Shown here piece by piece: positions 30,134-39,719 of a stretch of 64,000 nucleotides of DNA; within the stretch, counting starts at the first letter, position 1; each line of letters begins with the position of its first letter. Below the pieces are notes generated by a model, which saw nothing but the letters and a program-made list of their open reading frames with translations, ran no database searches and had not been told where the DNA came from. The translations under genes were made by a program, and so were the position numbers. Source of the DNA: Silvimonas iriomotensis (lineage in GTDB: Bacteria > Pseudomonadota > Gammaproteobacteria > Burkholderiales > Chitinibacteraceae); the NCBI RefSeq assembly GCF_014645535.1, contig NZ_BMLX01000001.1, forward strand, positions 551,169 through 615,168. Direction: 5' to 3'.

Positions 30134-30331
30134 GGGAGTGGCTCCTGCTGAGGGTTTGGTTGAAGCGTTGATGTTAGCGCCTGGAGGAGTGCGGCTGAAA
30201 GGCATTTTGACGCGGGAGGTGGCGACGGCGGGTGTCGCAGGGCGGATTCGAAGCACTCGCGACATTCCTCCTTGGCGATACGGCGATGCGCGTATTCCAC
30301 ACACATCAAAGCCCGCGACTGATTCGCCAGC

Positions 30332-30367
30332 AAATAAAAAACGGGCACCTGGAGAGGCGCCCGTTTT
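30332..30367 (-). terminator. Terminator after alaS
   Basis: On the minus strand AAAACGGGCGCC pairs imperfectly with GGTGCCCGTTTT, followed by TTATTTG. It is 20 to 55 bases past the alaS stop. Confidence 0.8.
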
Positions 30368-30388
30368 AACTGGCCAGATCAAACTGTA

Positions 30389-33016
30389 TTACAGCTTGCC
30401 GGCAACCCAGTCCTTCACGCCAGCCAGTGCGCCGGCCAGGTTTTCTGGCTGCGTACCACCCGCCTGGGCCATATCCGGACGACCGCCGCCCTTGCCGCCG
30501 ACTTGCTGGGCGACAAAGTTGACGAGTTCGCCAGCCTTGACCTTGCCAGTCAGATCGGCCGTTACGCCGGCCACCAGCGTCACCTTGCCGTCTGCGGCAG
30601 AGCCCAGCACGATCGCGGCAGAGCCGAGTTTGTCTTTGAGCTTGTCCAGCGTTTCACGCAGCGCGGTGTTGTCCGCGCCCGGCAGTTCTACGGCCAGCAC
30701 TTTGGCGTTGCCGATGGCGATGGCTTCACCGGCCAGTTCGTCGCCCTTGCTCGCGGCCAGCTGGCCTTTGAGTTTGGCGAGTTCCTTTTCCAGCGCCTTG
30801 GCGTTGTCTTGCAGCTTTTCCAGCTTGGCGATCAGCTCGCCGGGCTGGGCTTGCACCAGCGCTGCAGCTTGCTTGAGTTCACGATCCAGACCCTGGGCTA
30901 CGGCCACAGCGCCTTCGCCGGTAGTGGCTTCCACGCGGCGCACGCCAGCGGCTACGCCGCCTTCGGCCAGAATCTTGAAGAAGCCAATATCACCGGTGCG
31001 ATGCACGTGGGTGCCGCCGCACAGTTCGGTAGAGAAATCGCCCATCTTCAGCACGCGTACTTCGTCGCCGTACTTTTCGCCAAACAGTGCCATGGCGCCG
31101 GCCTTGATGGCGTCGTCATAGCTCATGTTGGCGACGTCAACCGCGTAGTTCTGCATGACCACGTGATTCACCAGCGATTCAATGCGCGCCAGTTCTTCAG
31201 CGGTCACCGGCTTGGGGTGGCTGAAGTCGAAACGCGTGCGGTCGCTGTTGACCAGCGAACCCTTTTGTTCCACGTGCTTGCCCAGCACTTCGCGCAGCGC
31301 GGCGTGCAGCAAGTGGGTGGCGGAGTGGTTGCGCGCGGTGGCGCTGCGCTTGTGCAGGTCGATAGTGGCAGTGACCACATCGCCCACTTTCAGCGCGCCA
31401 CGCACCAGACGGCCCTGATGACCGAACACATCGGCCTTCACTTTCTGGGTGTCAGTGACGTCAAACAGGGCGTTGATGCCGCCAGCAGCGGAAATCTCGC
31501 CGGTATCGCCCACCTGGCCGCCAGACTCGGCGTAGAACGGGGTGTTATCCAGCACCACCACGCCATCATCGCCGGCAGCCAGTGCTTGTACCGGTTCGTT
31601 ACCGCGGTACAGCGCGATCACCTTGGCATCGCGGCTGTTCTCGGTATAACCGTGGAACGCGCTGGCATCGCCTTCGTAGGCCAGACCTGCTGCCATCTTG
31701 AACTGGCCGGCTGCCTTGGATTGCTGGCGTTGTGCTTCCAGCGCCTTCTCAAAGCCTTCCATGTCCACGGTCAGATTGCGTTCGCGGCAAACGTCGGCGG
31801 TCAGGTCGATCGGGAAGCCGAAGGTATCGGCCAGCTTGAAGGCGGTAGCGCCATCCAGCACGGTCTTGCCACCAGCCAGTGCCGACTCCAGCAGCGTCAT
31901 GCCGTTTTCCAGCGTGCGGCCGAACACTTCTTCTTCTTGCTTGAGCGCGTCTTCAATTTGCGACTGGCGCTGACGCAGCTCCGGATAGGCATCGCCCATC
32001 AGTTCGGCCAGTTTAGCGACGAGCTTGTGGAAGAAGTAACCCTTCTGGCCCAGCTTGTAACCGTGGCGGATGGCGCGGCGGATGATCCGGCGCAGCACGT
32101 AGCCGCGGCCATCGTTGGCGGGCAGGGCGCCATCAGCCACGAGGAACGCACACGAGCGGATGTGGTCCGCAATCACCTTCAGCGACGGGCTGTTGATGTC
32201 TTCGGCGCCAGTCACTTTTTGCGCTTCGGCGATCAAGGCCTGGAACAGGTCGATTTCATAGTTGGAGTGCACGTGCTGCATCACTGCAGAGATGCGCTCC
32301 AGACCCATGCCGGTATCCACCGAGGGCTTGGGCAGCTTGTGCAGGACACCGGATTCATCACGGTTGAACTGCATGAACACGTTGTTCCAGATTTCGATGT
32401 AACGGTCGCCGTCTTCTTCAGGCGATCCCGGAGGACCACCCCAGATGTCCGCGCCGTGGTCGAAGAAAATCTCGGTACACGGGCCACACGGGCCGGTATC
32501 GCCCATGGTCCAGAAGTTGTCGGATGCGTACTTGGCGCCTTTGTTGTCGCCAATGCGGATCATGCGCTCAGCCGGCACGCCCACTTGCTTGTGCCAGATG
32601 TCATAGGCTTCGTCATCTTCGGCGTAGACGGTGACCCACAGCTTTTCAGTCGGCAGGGCCAGCCATTCTTTGCTGGTCAGGAACTCCCACGCAAACTTGA
32701 TGGCGTCTTCCTTGAAGTAATCGCCAAAGCTGAAGTTGCCCAGCATTTCAAAGAAGGTGTGGTGACGTGCGGTGTAACCGACGTTTTCCAGATCGTTGTG
32801 CTTGCCGCCAGCGCGCACCACTTTTTGCGAGGTGGTCGCACGGGTGTACGGGCGCTTGTCAAAGCCCAGGAACACGTCCTTGAACTGGTTCATGCCCGCA
32901 TTGGTGAACAGCAGGGTCGGATCGTTGGCGGGGATCAGCGACGAAGAAGCCACAATCTGGTGGCCTTTCGAGGCGAAGAAATCGAGAAACTTCTGCCGGA
33001 TTTCTGCGGATGTCAT
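30389..33016 (-). CDS. alaS: Alanyl-tRNA synthetase
   Basis: Class II synthetase of 875 residues. The catalytic domain starts [19 protein letters not shown] and includes [15 protein letters not shown]. The editing domain carries the zinc motif [11 protein letters not shown] (HxxxH) and [15 protein letters not shown] (CxxxH), which clears mischarged Ser/Gly. Before the C-terminal C-Ala domain comes a coiled coil rich in Lys/Glu/Leu, and the end is [12 protein letters not shown] with a short tail. The start is at 33016, where the family's N-terminus begins; the frame remains open for about 340 bases upstream but reads as the neighbouring exporter gene in another frame. Confidence 0.96.
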   Translation of the reverse strand: MTSAEIRQKFLDFFASKGHQIVASSSLIPANDPTLLFTNAGMNQFKDVFLGFDKRPYTRATTSQKVVRAGGKHNDLENVGYTARHHTFFEMLGNFSFGDYFKEDAIKFAWEFLTSKEWLALPTEKLWVTVYAEDDEAYDIWHKQVGVPAERMIRIGDNKGAKYASDNFWTMGDTGPCGPCTEIFFDHGADIWGGPPGSPEEDGDRYIEIWNNVFMQFNRDESGVLHKLPKPSVDTGMGLERISAVMQHVHSNYEIDLFQALIAEAQKVTGAEDINSPSLKVIADHIRSCAFLVADGALPANDGRGYVLRRIIRRAIRHGYKLGQKGYFFHKLVAKLAELMGDAYPELRQRQSQIEDALKQEEEVFGRTLENGMTLLESALAGGKTVLDGATAFKLADTFGFPIDLTADVCRERNLTVDMEGFEKALEAQRQQSKAAGQFKMAAGLAYEGDASAFHGYTENSRDAKVIALYRGNEPVQALAAGDDGVVVLDNTPFYAESGGQVGDTGEISAAGGINALFDVTDTQKVKADVFGHQGRLVRGALKVGDVVTATIDLHKRSATARNHSATHLLHAALREVLGKHVEQKGSLVNSDRTRFDFSHPKPVTAEELARIESLVNHVVMQNYAVDVANMSYDDAIKAGAMALFGEKYGDEVRVLKMGDFSTELCGGTHVHRTGDIGFFKILAEGGVAAGVRRVEATTGEGAVAVAQGLDRELKQAAALVQAQPGELIAKLEKLQDNAKALEKELAKLKGQLAASKGDELAGEAIAIGNAKVLAVELPGADNTALRETLDKLKDKLGSAAIVLGSAADGKVTLVAGVTADLTGKVKAGELVNFVAQQVGGKGGGRPDMAQAGGTQPENLAGALAGVKDWVAGKL

Positions 33017-33096
33017 GGTCGTGGGCGTGTTCGGGGCTAAATGGGAAACGTTCGATTGTAAACAAAAGCGCCGCCAGCGAACAGGCGGCGCGCAAG

Positions 33097-34296
33097 CTAT
33101 TGCGACTGACGCATCACCAGCGTGCGATGAACCAGCCAGGCACCCACCCCGCACAGGCACATCAAGGTGGCCAGCGGGCGGGCGCTGGGGTCTTGCCAGG
33201 CGCCCATCAGAAAGCCGACCACGGTGGCCAGCGTGAACTGCAAGCTGCCCATCAAGGCCGAGGCCAGACCGGCGCGCGCGCCGTGGTGCTTGAGTGCAGC
33301 GGCCGAGGCATTGGGGCCGATAAAGCCGATGGCAGCGACAAAGAAAAACAGGCAAGGCAGCAGCACATAGAGCGCATCAATATGCAGCCAGGCGGTCACC
33401 AGCAACAGCAGCCCGGCCAGGAAGGGCGACCAGAGCGCGCGGCGCAGCAGGGTGTCGATATCGTTGGCTTTGAGAAAACGCGTATTGAGTTGCGAGGCCA
33501 GGATCAGACCAAAGGCGTTGCTGCCAAACACCCAGCCAAAATGCTCGGCCGGAATGCCGTGCAGGTTGATCAGTACAAAGGGCGAGCCGGTGATATAGGC
33601 AAACATGCCGGCGCTTGCCAGGCCAGAGCACAGCGTGTAGCCCAGAAACCAGCGGTCACGCAGCAACTGGCCATAACCTTGCACCACGTTGCCCAGATGC
33701 AGCGGCGCGGCTTTGTGGCGGTCGATCGTCTCGGTCAGGCCAAAGTGAATGCCTGTCACGCAGATCAAACCAAACGCGACCAGAATGCCGAACAGCACGC
33801 GCCAGCTGCTATGGACGGCCAGCCAGCCCCCCAGCAACGGGGCCAGAATCGGCGCCAGGCCCATGACCAGCATCAGCATGCTGAAGATTCTGGCGGCAGT
33901 CTGGGGTTCGCAGCGGTCACGCACAATGGCGCGGCAGATCACCATGCCGGTGCAGCCGCCCAGTGCCTGCAAAAAGCGGCAGGCGATCAGGGTTTCGATA
34001 TTGGGCGCCAGCATGCAGCCTGCGCTGGCCGCGGCATACAGCAGCATGCCGAAATACAGCGGCGGCTTGCGGCCAAAGCGGTCTGAAATCGGGCCATAAA
34101 ACAACTGGCCCAGCGCCAGACCGATAAAGAAGCTGGCCAGCGTCCACTGCACCATGCCGGCCTCGGTATTGAAGCTTTGCTGGATGGACGGAAAACTGGG
34201 CAGATACATGTCGATCGACATCGGGCCGATGGCCGTCAGCGTGCCCAGCAGCACAATGGCGCCGAGCGAAAGTGGTGTTTTCTGGGTGTTTTGCAT
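33097..34296 (-). CDS. Bcr/CflA-family multidrug exporter
   Basis: 399-residue MFS transporter with twelve hydrophobic segments. It begins [36 protein letters not shown], where PMSIDMYLP is the DHA1 Bcr/CflA signature. Motif A is [16 protein letters not shown]; motif B is [24 protein letters not shown]; motif C is [13 protein letters not shown]. It lies 80 bp upstream of alaS and divergent from a LysR regulator with a 195-bp shared gap, so that regulator may control it. Substrate unknown (bicyclomycin, sulfonamide or other small molecules in relatives). Confidence 0.88.
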   Translation of the reverse strand: MQNTQKTPLSLGAIVLLGTLTAIGPMSIDMYLPSFPSIQQSFNTEAGMVQWTLASFFIGLALGQLFYGPISDRFGRKPPLYFGMLLYAAASAGCMLAPNIETLIACRFLQALGGCTGMVICRAIVRDRCEPQTAARIFSMLMLVMGLAPILAPLLGGWLAVHSSWRVLFGILVAFGLICVTGIHFGLTETIDRHKAAPLHLGNVVQGYGQLLRDRWFLGYTLCSGLASAGMFAYITGSPFVLINLHGIPAEHFGWVFGSNAFGLILASQLNTRFLKANDIDTLLRRALWSPFLAGLLLLVTAWLHIDALYVLLPCLFFFVAAIGFIGPNASAAALKHHGARAGLASALMGSLQFTLATVVGFLMGAWQDPSARPLATLMCLCGVGAWLVHRTLVMRQSQ

Positions 34297-34491
34297 GGTT
34301 AAACCGGGGCGGGACAAAACGCCTGCCCGGTTGTGTCGGGCAGTGGCAGCGGAAAATTGGTTGTCATTATCACCTGTTTTTTCCTGTTACGGCATATCGC
34401 TGCGTTATCCGCCTGGATACTGCCGGGTTTCTGTGATAAATCTGATTGCTGGTGGCTGATTGTTTCAGATAACGCAACAAAGGTAGGTTTG

Positions 34492-35442
34492 ATGGATCGC
34501 TTGCTGGCTATGCAGACGTTTGCCCGTGTCGTGGAAACCGGCAGTTTTGTGCGGGCGGCAGAGAAACTGGATATGTCGACTTCGGCCGTATCGCGCCTTG
34601 TGGCTGATCTGGAATCTCATCTGAATGCGCGCTTGTTGCAAAGAACCACGCGTCGCCTGAGCCTGACCGATGCAGGGCGCGCTTATTACGAACGCACCTT
34701 GCAGATCCTGTCTGATGTGGCCGAAGCCGAGGCCGACGTGGGCAGCGAAGCCTCGCAACCTTCTGGCTGGTTGCGGTTCACCGCGCCGCTCTCGCTGGGA
34801 ACGCGCCATCTGGCCGACGTTTTGCCGGGCTATTGCGCGCAGTTTCCGCAGGTGCATCTGGATGTCTCGCTCTCTGACCGGGCGGTTGATCTGGTGGAAG
34901 AGGGCCTGGATATGGGTTTGCGGATCGCCGCACAGTTGCCGGGTTCTTACGTGGCGCGCCGGATCGCCCCCATTCGCATTGTTGCTTGCGCCGCACCGGG
35001 CTATCTGGTGCGTCACGGTACGCCCAAAGTACCGGCTGACTTGAGAAACCACCGGGCGTTGTCCTATTCCTATTTTGCCGAGGGCGATACCTGGAATTTC
35101 GAAGACGCGCAGCAACGCAAAGTGCCGGTGCAGATCAAACCGGTGTTCCGCGCCAATAATGGCGACATTCTGACCGAGGCGGCCAAGGCGGGCGAAGGCG
35201 TGATCATCCAGCCCACGTTCCTTGTGGGTGAAGATCTGCGTGCAGGGCGGCTGGTGCAGATTTTGCCCGGTTATACGCTGCCGGAAATGTCGCTACAGGC
35301 CATTTATCCCAGCCGCCGGCATTTGTCGGCCAAGGTGCGTTCGCTGGTGGATTACCTGCAGCAAAAGTGGGGCGAAACGCCACCGTGGGATTGCTGGATG
35401 CAAGGTTCAGAGTCAACTGATTTCCCGACGATCAGCAAGTGA
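34492..35442 (+). CDS. LysR-family transcriptional regulator (CrgA/AaeR-like)
   Basis: 316-residue regulator. The winged helix-turn-helix is at about residues 3-60 (MDRLLAMQTFARVVETGSFVRAAEKLDMSTSAVSRLVADLESHLNARLLQRTTRRLSLT) and the effector domain is at about 90-290. The pattern LRFTAPLSLGTRHLADVLPGY, DLVEEGLDMGLRI, RRIAPIRIV is common in the large CrgA-like branch. It is divergent from the Bcr-type exporter, the standard layout for regulator and target. Start ATG 34492 with AGG seven bases upstream. Effector unknown. Confidence 0.9.
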   Translation: MDRLLAMQTFARVVETGSFVRAAEKLDMSTSAVSRLVADLESHLNARLLQRTTRRLSLTDAGRAYYERTLQILSDVAEAEADVGSEASQPSGWLRFTAPLSLGTRHLADVLPGYCAQFPQVHLDVSLSDRAVDLVEEGLDMGLRIAAQLPGSYVARRIAPIRIVACAAPGYLVRHGTPKVPADLRNHRALSYSYFAEGDTWNFEDAQQRKVPVQIKPVFRANNGDILTEAAKAGEGVIIQPTFLVGEDLRAGRLVQILPGYTLPEMSLQAIYPSRRHLSAKVRSLVDYLQQKWGETPPWDCWMQGSESTDFPTISK

Positions 35443-35453
35443 AGGCCCAGCAC

Positions 35454-35484
35454 AAAAAAGGCCCGTATTCACGGGCCTTTTTTG
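35454..35484. terminator. Bidirectional terminator between LysR gene and NAD(P)-binding oxidoreductase
   Basis: A6-GGCCCGT-ATTC-ACGGGCC-T6. It works for both converging genes. Confidence 0.92.
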
Positions 35485-35494
35485 TGGGCAGCGC

Positions 35495-36139
35495 TTAGTA
35501 CGCCAGCGTGAAGCGGCGCTGGATATGCTGGCCTTGTTCAGCTTCATCCAGCATGGCGACGGCGTAGTCGGCCACGGAGATTTCGCTGTTGCCGTTGGCG
35601 TCGGTCAGCAACTGATCACCACCCAGACGGAACTGACCGGTGCGCTCGCCCGGCTTGATCATGGCGGCGGGGCTCAGCAGCGTCCAGTCCAGCGTGGTTT
35701 CTTCGCGCAGCAGGTTGAGCACGTCACGCGCACCCAGCGCCGATTGCTTGTAGGCATCCGGGAAGCTCGGGGTATCCACCAGTTGCACACCAGGCGCCAC
35801 TTCCAGGCTGCCCGCGCCGCCCACCACCAGGATGCGCTTGATGGCGGCCGTTTTGATCGCAGCCAGAATGCTGTGATAGCCGGCCACATAGTAGGCGCGC
35901 ATGGCGTCGTTGCCCTGGGCGTGGCCGCTCAGCGCGCTGATCACCACGTCGTTGCCCTTGAGGGCGTTGGCCAGCGCGGCCGCGTTGTTCACATCGACAG
36001 ACACGGCGGTCAGGTTGGCATGCGCCGGCAACTTGCTGGCGTCACGGACCAGTGCGGTGACGCTGTGGCCGCGTTGCAGGGCTTCTTGCAGCAGGGCAGA
36101 GCCGATAAAACCGGTGGCGCCAATCAGAGCGATTTTCAT
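35495..36139 (-). CDS. NAD(P)-binding epimerase/reductase-like protein
   Basis: 214-residue Rossmann protein of the atypical short-chain dehydrogenase (NmrA/YwnB-like) type. The nucleotide loop is MKIALIGATGFIGSALLQEALQRG, then ALVRDASKL, and NDVVISALSGH. It lacks the YxxxK of classical SDRs, so it may be a sensor or a quinone/flavin reductase-like protein. AGGAG lies before the ATG. It follows the DsbA-like gene by 39 bases on the same strand; the two probably form an operon opposite a LysR gene. Confidence 0.84.
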   Translation of the reverse strand: MKIALIGATGFIGSALLQEALQRGHSVTALVRDASKLPAHANLTAVSVDVNNAAALANALKGNDVVISALSGHAQGNDAMRAYYVAGYHSILAAIKTAAIKRILVVGGAGSLEVAPGVQLVDTPSFPDAYKQSALGARDVLNLLREETTLDWTLLSPAAMIKPGERTGQFRLGGDQLLTDANGNSEISVADYAVAMLDEAEQGQHIQRRFTLAY

Positions 36140-36178
36140 GAGGTTTCTCCTTGTGGGTCTTGCTGTTGGTATCGGGGT

Positions 36179-36829
36179 TCAGGCACTCAACGTGTTGCGG
36201 ATCATGTCTGTCAGTTGTTCGGGGTTCTGATAAAGCGCGCCGCCTGGCACCACGCCGCTGCCCGCGGCGGTATGCAGGATCAGCGAGGGCACGCCAGACA
36301 CGCCAAAAGTGCGCATCATCTGGCGGGCAGCGGCGATCGCGGCATCCAGCCCGGCCGGGTTACCGGCACGCATGGCGGCGGCAAATGCCTCACCATCCAG
36401 ACCGTATTGCGTGGCAACGCGGGTCAGTGCGTCCATGTCCTGGCTGCCATGGCCGTCGACATAGCGCACGCGCTGGATGTCCTGCAGCGCAGCCAGCGCT
36501 TGCGCGGGGCGCGCCTGGGCAATCAGGAACCACGCCTGGGTGGCCAGCGCAGAATCAAAGCGGCTGTTGAAGTCGCTCAAGACCTGGTCGTAATAGGCCT
36601 GGCTGAAAGGCTGGCCGGTCATCTGCGCAATGCGTTGGTCGTTCTGCCAGAAGTAATCGCGCTTTTGCGCAGTCATGGGCTGACCACCGTCACCTGCAAA
36701 CAGACCTGTGGGCAGCAGTTGCCATTGCACTTCATCGGCCAGCGCGGCAGCGAGTTTTTCCAGCACGGGGTGGGCGGCGTAGCACCAGCCGCAAAGCGGG
36801 TCGAACAAAAGCGTAAGTGCAGGCTGCAC
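36179..36829 (-). CDS. DsbA-family (FrnE-like) thiol oxidoreductase
   Basis: 216-residue thioredoxin-fold protein with the helical insert of the DsbA family. The redox motif CGWC is at about residues 13-16 in LLFDPLCGWCYAAHPVLEKL; the cis-Pro loop is FGVSGVPSLIL. There is no signal peptide, so it should act in the cytoplasm, as FrnE-type proteins do. GTG start with AGGA 11 bases before. The first of a two-gene unit with the NAD(P)-binding protein, divergent from a LysR regulator, which suggests a response to oxidants or electrophiles. Confidence 0.86.
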   Translation of the reverse strand: MQPALTLLFDPLCGWCYAAHPVLEKLAAALADEVQWQLLPTGLFAGDGGQPMTAQKRDYFWQNDQRIAQMTGQPFSQAYYDQVLSDFNSRFDSALATQAWFLIAQARPAQALAALQDIQRVRYVDGHGSQDMDALTRVATQYGLDGEAFAAAMRAGNPAGLDAAIAAARQMMRTFGVSGVPSLILHTAAGSGVVPGGALYQNPEQLTDMIRNTLSA

Positions 36830-36891
36830 GGTGTGGTCCTGATCAATCTTGAATGAAGGCTATTGTCGGGATTTCGATTGATTGGATAAAG

Positions 36892-36912
36892 CAGTCAGTT
36901 AATAATTGACTG
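36892..36912. promoter_or_regulatory. Candidate LysR operator
   Basis: Inverted repeat CAGTCA (36892-36897), 9-bp AT-rich spacer, TGACTG (36907-36912), centred in the gap between the divergent LysR gene and the DsbA-like gene, 23 bp before the LysR start. It contains the T-N11-A spacing common to this family's sites. Confidence 0.5.
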
Positions 36913-36934
36913 TTCACTTTTTGTTTACAAATTC

Positions 36935-37855
36935 ATGTCTGATCCACTGAACCTGAATCGCATTGAACTCTTTGCCGCCGTGGCCGAGGCAGGCGGCTTT
37001 ACCGCAGCGGCAGAGCGTCTGGGCATGACCAAAGCCGGCTTGAGCCAGCAGATTGCGCGGCTGGAAGCGCAACTGGGCACAGCGCTGTTTGTGCGGACCA
37101 CCCGCCGGGTAACGCTGACAGAGGCGGGTGAAACCTTGCTGCGTGATACCGCGCCGCTGATCCAGTCTTTGCATGACAGCGTGGCTAGACTGAACGGGGA
37201 TGTGGCCGTGCCCACCGGCACCTTGCGCATCACCGCGCCGGCAGATCACGCCGCCAGCTTGCTGGCGCCGGCGCTGGCGGCTTTTGGTGACCTGTACCCG
37301 GATTTGCAGATTGATCTGCTGGCCACAGACGAAGTACTGGATCTGGTCCGGGAACGGGTGGATGTGGCCATCCGCATGGGCTGGCTGCGCGATTCCAGCT
37401 TGCGAGCCACACAACTGGGCCGGTTTGAACAGTTTGCCGTGGCCTCGCCGGATTACCTGGCCCGAACGGGGCTGGCGCCGCAGCACCCGCGTGATCTGGT
37501 GGGGGAGCGCTGGGTGGTTTTGAGCTTGCTGGCCGCACCGCTGACCTGGACCTTTGTGCATCCGGACGGCGAAAACTGCACGATCCGGGTGCAGCCGGCC
37601 ATCCGTACCAGTACACCGACCACCGCGCTGGTCCTGGCGCAACACGGTGCTGGCGTAGCGGTGCTGGATGAAGGTACGGTCACGCCCTCACTGAAAGAAG
37701 GGCGTCTGGTGCGCTTGTTGCCGGAGTGGACCTTGCCGGCCGGTGGCATGTACGCGGTGTATCCGGATAGCCGGCATGTGCCGGCCAAGGTGCGGGTGTT
37801 TATTGCGTTCTTTCGGGACTGGCTGGCGGGTAAACGCCCTGGGCGAGCCTGGTGA
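36935..37855 (+). CDS. LysR-family transcriptional regulator
   Basis: 306-residue regulator. HTH at about residues 8-65 (RIELFAAVAEAGGFTAAAERLGMTKAGLSQQIARLEAQLGTALFVRTTRRVTLT). The effector domain includes LRITAPADHAASLLAPALAAF and VREVVDVAIRMG-type text (RERVDVAIRMGWLRDSSL). It faces the DsbA-like/NAD(P)-binding pair across a 105-bp gap holding a palindrome, so it likely regulates that pair and itself. It ends 18 bp from the converging recX. Confidence 0.9.
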   Translation: MSDPLNLNRIELFAAVAEAGGFTAAAERLGMTKAGLSQQIARLEAQLGTALFVRTTRRVTLTEAGETLLRDTAPLIQSLHDSVARLNGDVAVPTGTLRITAPADHAASLLAPALAAFGDLYPDLQIDLLATDEVLDLVRERVDVAIRMGWLRDSSLRATQLGRFEQFAVASPDYLARTGLAPQHPRDLVGERWVVLSLLAAPLTWTFVHPDGENCTIRVQPAIRTSTPTTALVLAQHGAGVAVLDEGTVTPSLKEGRLVRLLPEWTLPAGGMYAVYPDSRHVPAKVRVFIAFFRDWLAGKRPGRAW

Positions 37856-37873
37856 TGCAGCGCGCGCTGTGCG

Positions 37874-38398
37874 TCAGTCGTAGCTGTCGGATTCGTCTTC
37901 ACCGCCGACAACGCGGTAAATCACCCCGGTGCTGAACCCGCGTGCGGCCAGGAAGCGCAGTTGTTTGGCACGTTCTTTGGCATCTTGCGGCGGCTGGCCG
38001 AACTTGCGCTGCCACAGCGCCCGGGCGGTGGCGAATTCGTCGGTTTCCAGGTTTTCCAGCGTATTGCTGATGATGTCGCTGGCGACGCCTTTTTGCCGCA
38101 GCTCCGCGACAAGGCGACGCGTGCCGTAGCGTTGCGAGCGGTAATGCGCCCATTGCTCGGCAAAGCGCTCGTCAGAGAGCCAGCGCCGTTGCTGGAAGTC
38201 ATCCAGCAGATCATCCAGGATTTGTGCATCCGGGCAGTGCGGGCGCAGTTTGGCCCTGAGTTCGGCGCGCGAATATTCCCGCCGGGACAGCAGCGCCAGG
38301 GCGCGATTGCGAAAGCGCGCCGGATCAAACGCCGCAGCGCCGTCGTTTTCACGATCGGCGCTGGCGGATTCTTCAAACACGTCGTCATCAATGTGCAT
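37874..38398 (-). CDS. recX: Regulatory protein RecX
   Basis: 174-residue helical-repeat protein that binds RecA filaments and limits their growth. Landmarks are RALALLSRREYSRAELRAKL, then WLSDERFAEQWAHYRSQRYGTRRLVAELRQKGV, and FLAARGFSTGVIYRVV at the C-terminal repeat. It begins 24 bases after the recA stop on the same strand, the usual recA-recX operon. An acidic N-terminal tail of about 25 residues (DDDVFEESASADREND) extends beyond the family core. Confidence 0.93.
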   Translation of the reverse strand: MHIDDDVFEESASADRENDGAAAFDPARFRNRALALLSRREYSRAELRAKLRPHCPDAQILDDLLDDFQQRRWLSDERFAEQWAHYRSQRYGTRRLVAELRQKGVASDIISNTLENLETDEFATARALWQRKFGQPPQDAKERAKQLRFLAARGFSTGVIYRVVGGEDESDSYD

Positions 38399-38422
38399 CA
38401 GCGTGTACTGCAGTCAGCTTGA

Positions 38423-39475
38423 TCAGATTTCGAGTTCGATCTCGTCATCCTGATTGCCGCCCATTTCAATCGGGGCGCTGGAAAGGCCAATCTTCTCGCG
38501 GATTTTGGCCACAATTTCTGCAGCTACTTCCGGATTGTCTTTCAGATACTGGCGGGAGTTTTCCAGACCCTGGCCAATCTTGTTGCCGTTGTAGCTGTAC
38601 CAGGCGCCGGATTTTTCGACGATCTTGTGCGTCACGCCGTGCTCGACAATCTCGCCTTCGCGGCTGATGCCTTCACCGTACAGGATGTCGAACGTGATCA
38701 CGCGGAACGGCGGGGCGACCTTGTTTTTGGCAACCTTCACTTTGGTCTGGTTACCGATCACTTCTTCACCCTTTTTCACCGCGCCAATACGGCGGATATC
38801 CAGACGGACAGACGCGTAGAACTTGAGCGCGTTACCACCGGTGGTGGTTTCCGGGCTCTGGCCAGGCATCATGGCGCCAATCTTCATGCGCAGCTGGTTA
38901 ATGAAGATCACCAGCGTGTTGGTGCGCTTGATGTTACCGGTCAGCTTGCGCAGGGCCTGGCTCATCAAACGGGCTTGCAGGCCAACGTGGGTATCACCCA
39001 TTTCACCTTCAATTTCGGCCTTGGGAACCAGCGCGGCGACCGAGTCGACCACGATGATGTCCACACCGCCGGAGCGCACCAGCATGTCAGCGATTTCCAG
39101 CGCCTGTTCACCGGTATCGGGCTGGGAGATCAGCATGTCAGAGACATTGACGCCCAGCTTTTGCGCGTAGATCGGGTCCAGCGCGTTTTCAGCATCGATA
39201 TAGGCGGCGGTGCCACCCAGCTTCTGGATTTCTGCCACCACGTGCAGACACAGCGTGGTTTTACCGGAGGATTCCGGCCCGAAGATTTCAACAATACGGC
39301 CGCGCGGCAGGCCGCCCACGCCCAGACCCAGATCGAGGCCCAAAGAGCCGGTGGAGACAACCTGCAGATCGTTTTCGATCTGGTTGTCGCCCATCTTCAT
39401 GATGGCGCCCTTGCCGAACTGCCGTTCGATTTGTGCCAGTGCGGCGGCAAGCGCCTTGCTCTTGTTGTCATCCAT
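38423..39475 (-). CDS. recA: Recombinase RecA
   Basis: 350-residue ATPase of homologous recombination and SOS activation. Starts [29 protein letters not shown]. Walker [11 protein letters not shown], Walker [24 protein letters not shown]2 loop region [39 protein letters not shown]-type text, and an acidic C-terminal tail ([11 protein letters not shown]). The start is ATG 39475; the frame continues further 5' but that would include the promoter and operator palindrome. recX follows. Confidence 0.97.
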   Translation of the reverse strand: MDDNKSKALAAALAQIERQFGKGAIMKMGDNQIENDLQVVSTGSLGLDLGLGVGGLPRGRIVEIFGPESSGKTTLCLHVVAEIQKLGGTAAYIDAENALDPIYAQKLGVNVSDMLISQPDTGEQALEIADMLVRSGGVDIIVVDSVAALVPKAEIEGEMGDTHVGLQARLMSQALRKLTGNIKRTNTLVIFINQLRMKIGAMMPGQSPETTTGGNALKFYASVRLDIRRIGAVKKGEEVIGNQTKVKVAKNKVAPPFRVITFDILYGEGISREGEIVEHGVTHKIVEKSGAWYSYNGNKIGQGLENSRQYLKDNPEVAAEIVAKIREKIGLSSAPIEMGGNQDDEIELEI

Positions 39476-39513
39476 GACGATCGACCTGTAAAAGGAATGT
39501 GTGGTGGGCGGAT

Positions 39514-39533
39514 TATAGAACAATTGTTCTACA
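39514..39533 (-). promoter_or_regulatory. recA promoter -10 and putative LexA-type operator
   Basis: On the minus strand a perfect -10 TATAAT (plus-strand 39514-39519) is overlapped by a perfect 16-bp palindrome TAGAACAATTGTTCTA (39518-39533). The core GAAC-N4-GTTC is the SOS box form of Gram-positives (CGAAC-N4-GTTCG), not the CTGT-N8-ACAG form usual in beta- and gammaproteobacteria. Location between -35 and -10 fits a repressor site. Confidence 0.6.
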
Positions 39534-39719
39534 GAAGAAAAGCGTCAGGGACAGCCGGTGTGCATTTGCGCATGTCAAAAAAGCACCACAAACAGCCCGG
39601 CACGGCGTCAAGTCTGGCGGCGCCTGGCTCTGGCCTGAATCAACAGTGATTGTAACCGGTGCCCGCCCTGGTCCAGGATACATGCATAATTGCGCCTTCG
39701 GTACAGGAGGAACGGGCGG

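Noticed and set aside
30134-30331. N-terminal extension of the coiled-coil protein to base 30382
   Set aside because: The extra codons have no ribosome binding site, read as low-complexity and run over the alaS terminator.
30503-33040. Open frame of 845 codons on the plus strand, antisense to alaS
   Set aside because: Overlaps nearly all of alaS, low-complexity His/Gln/Gly-rich product, no ribosome binding site.
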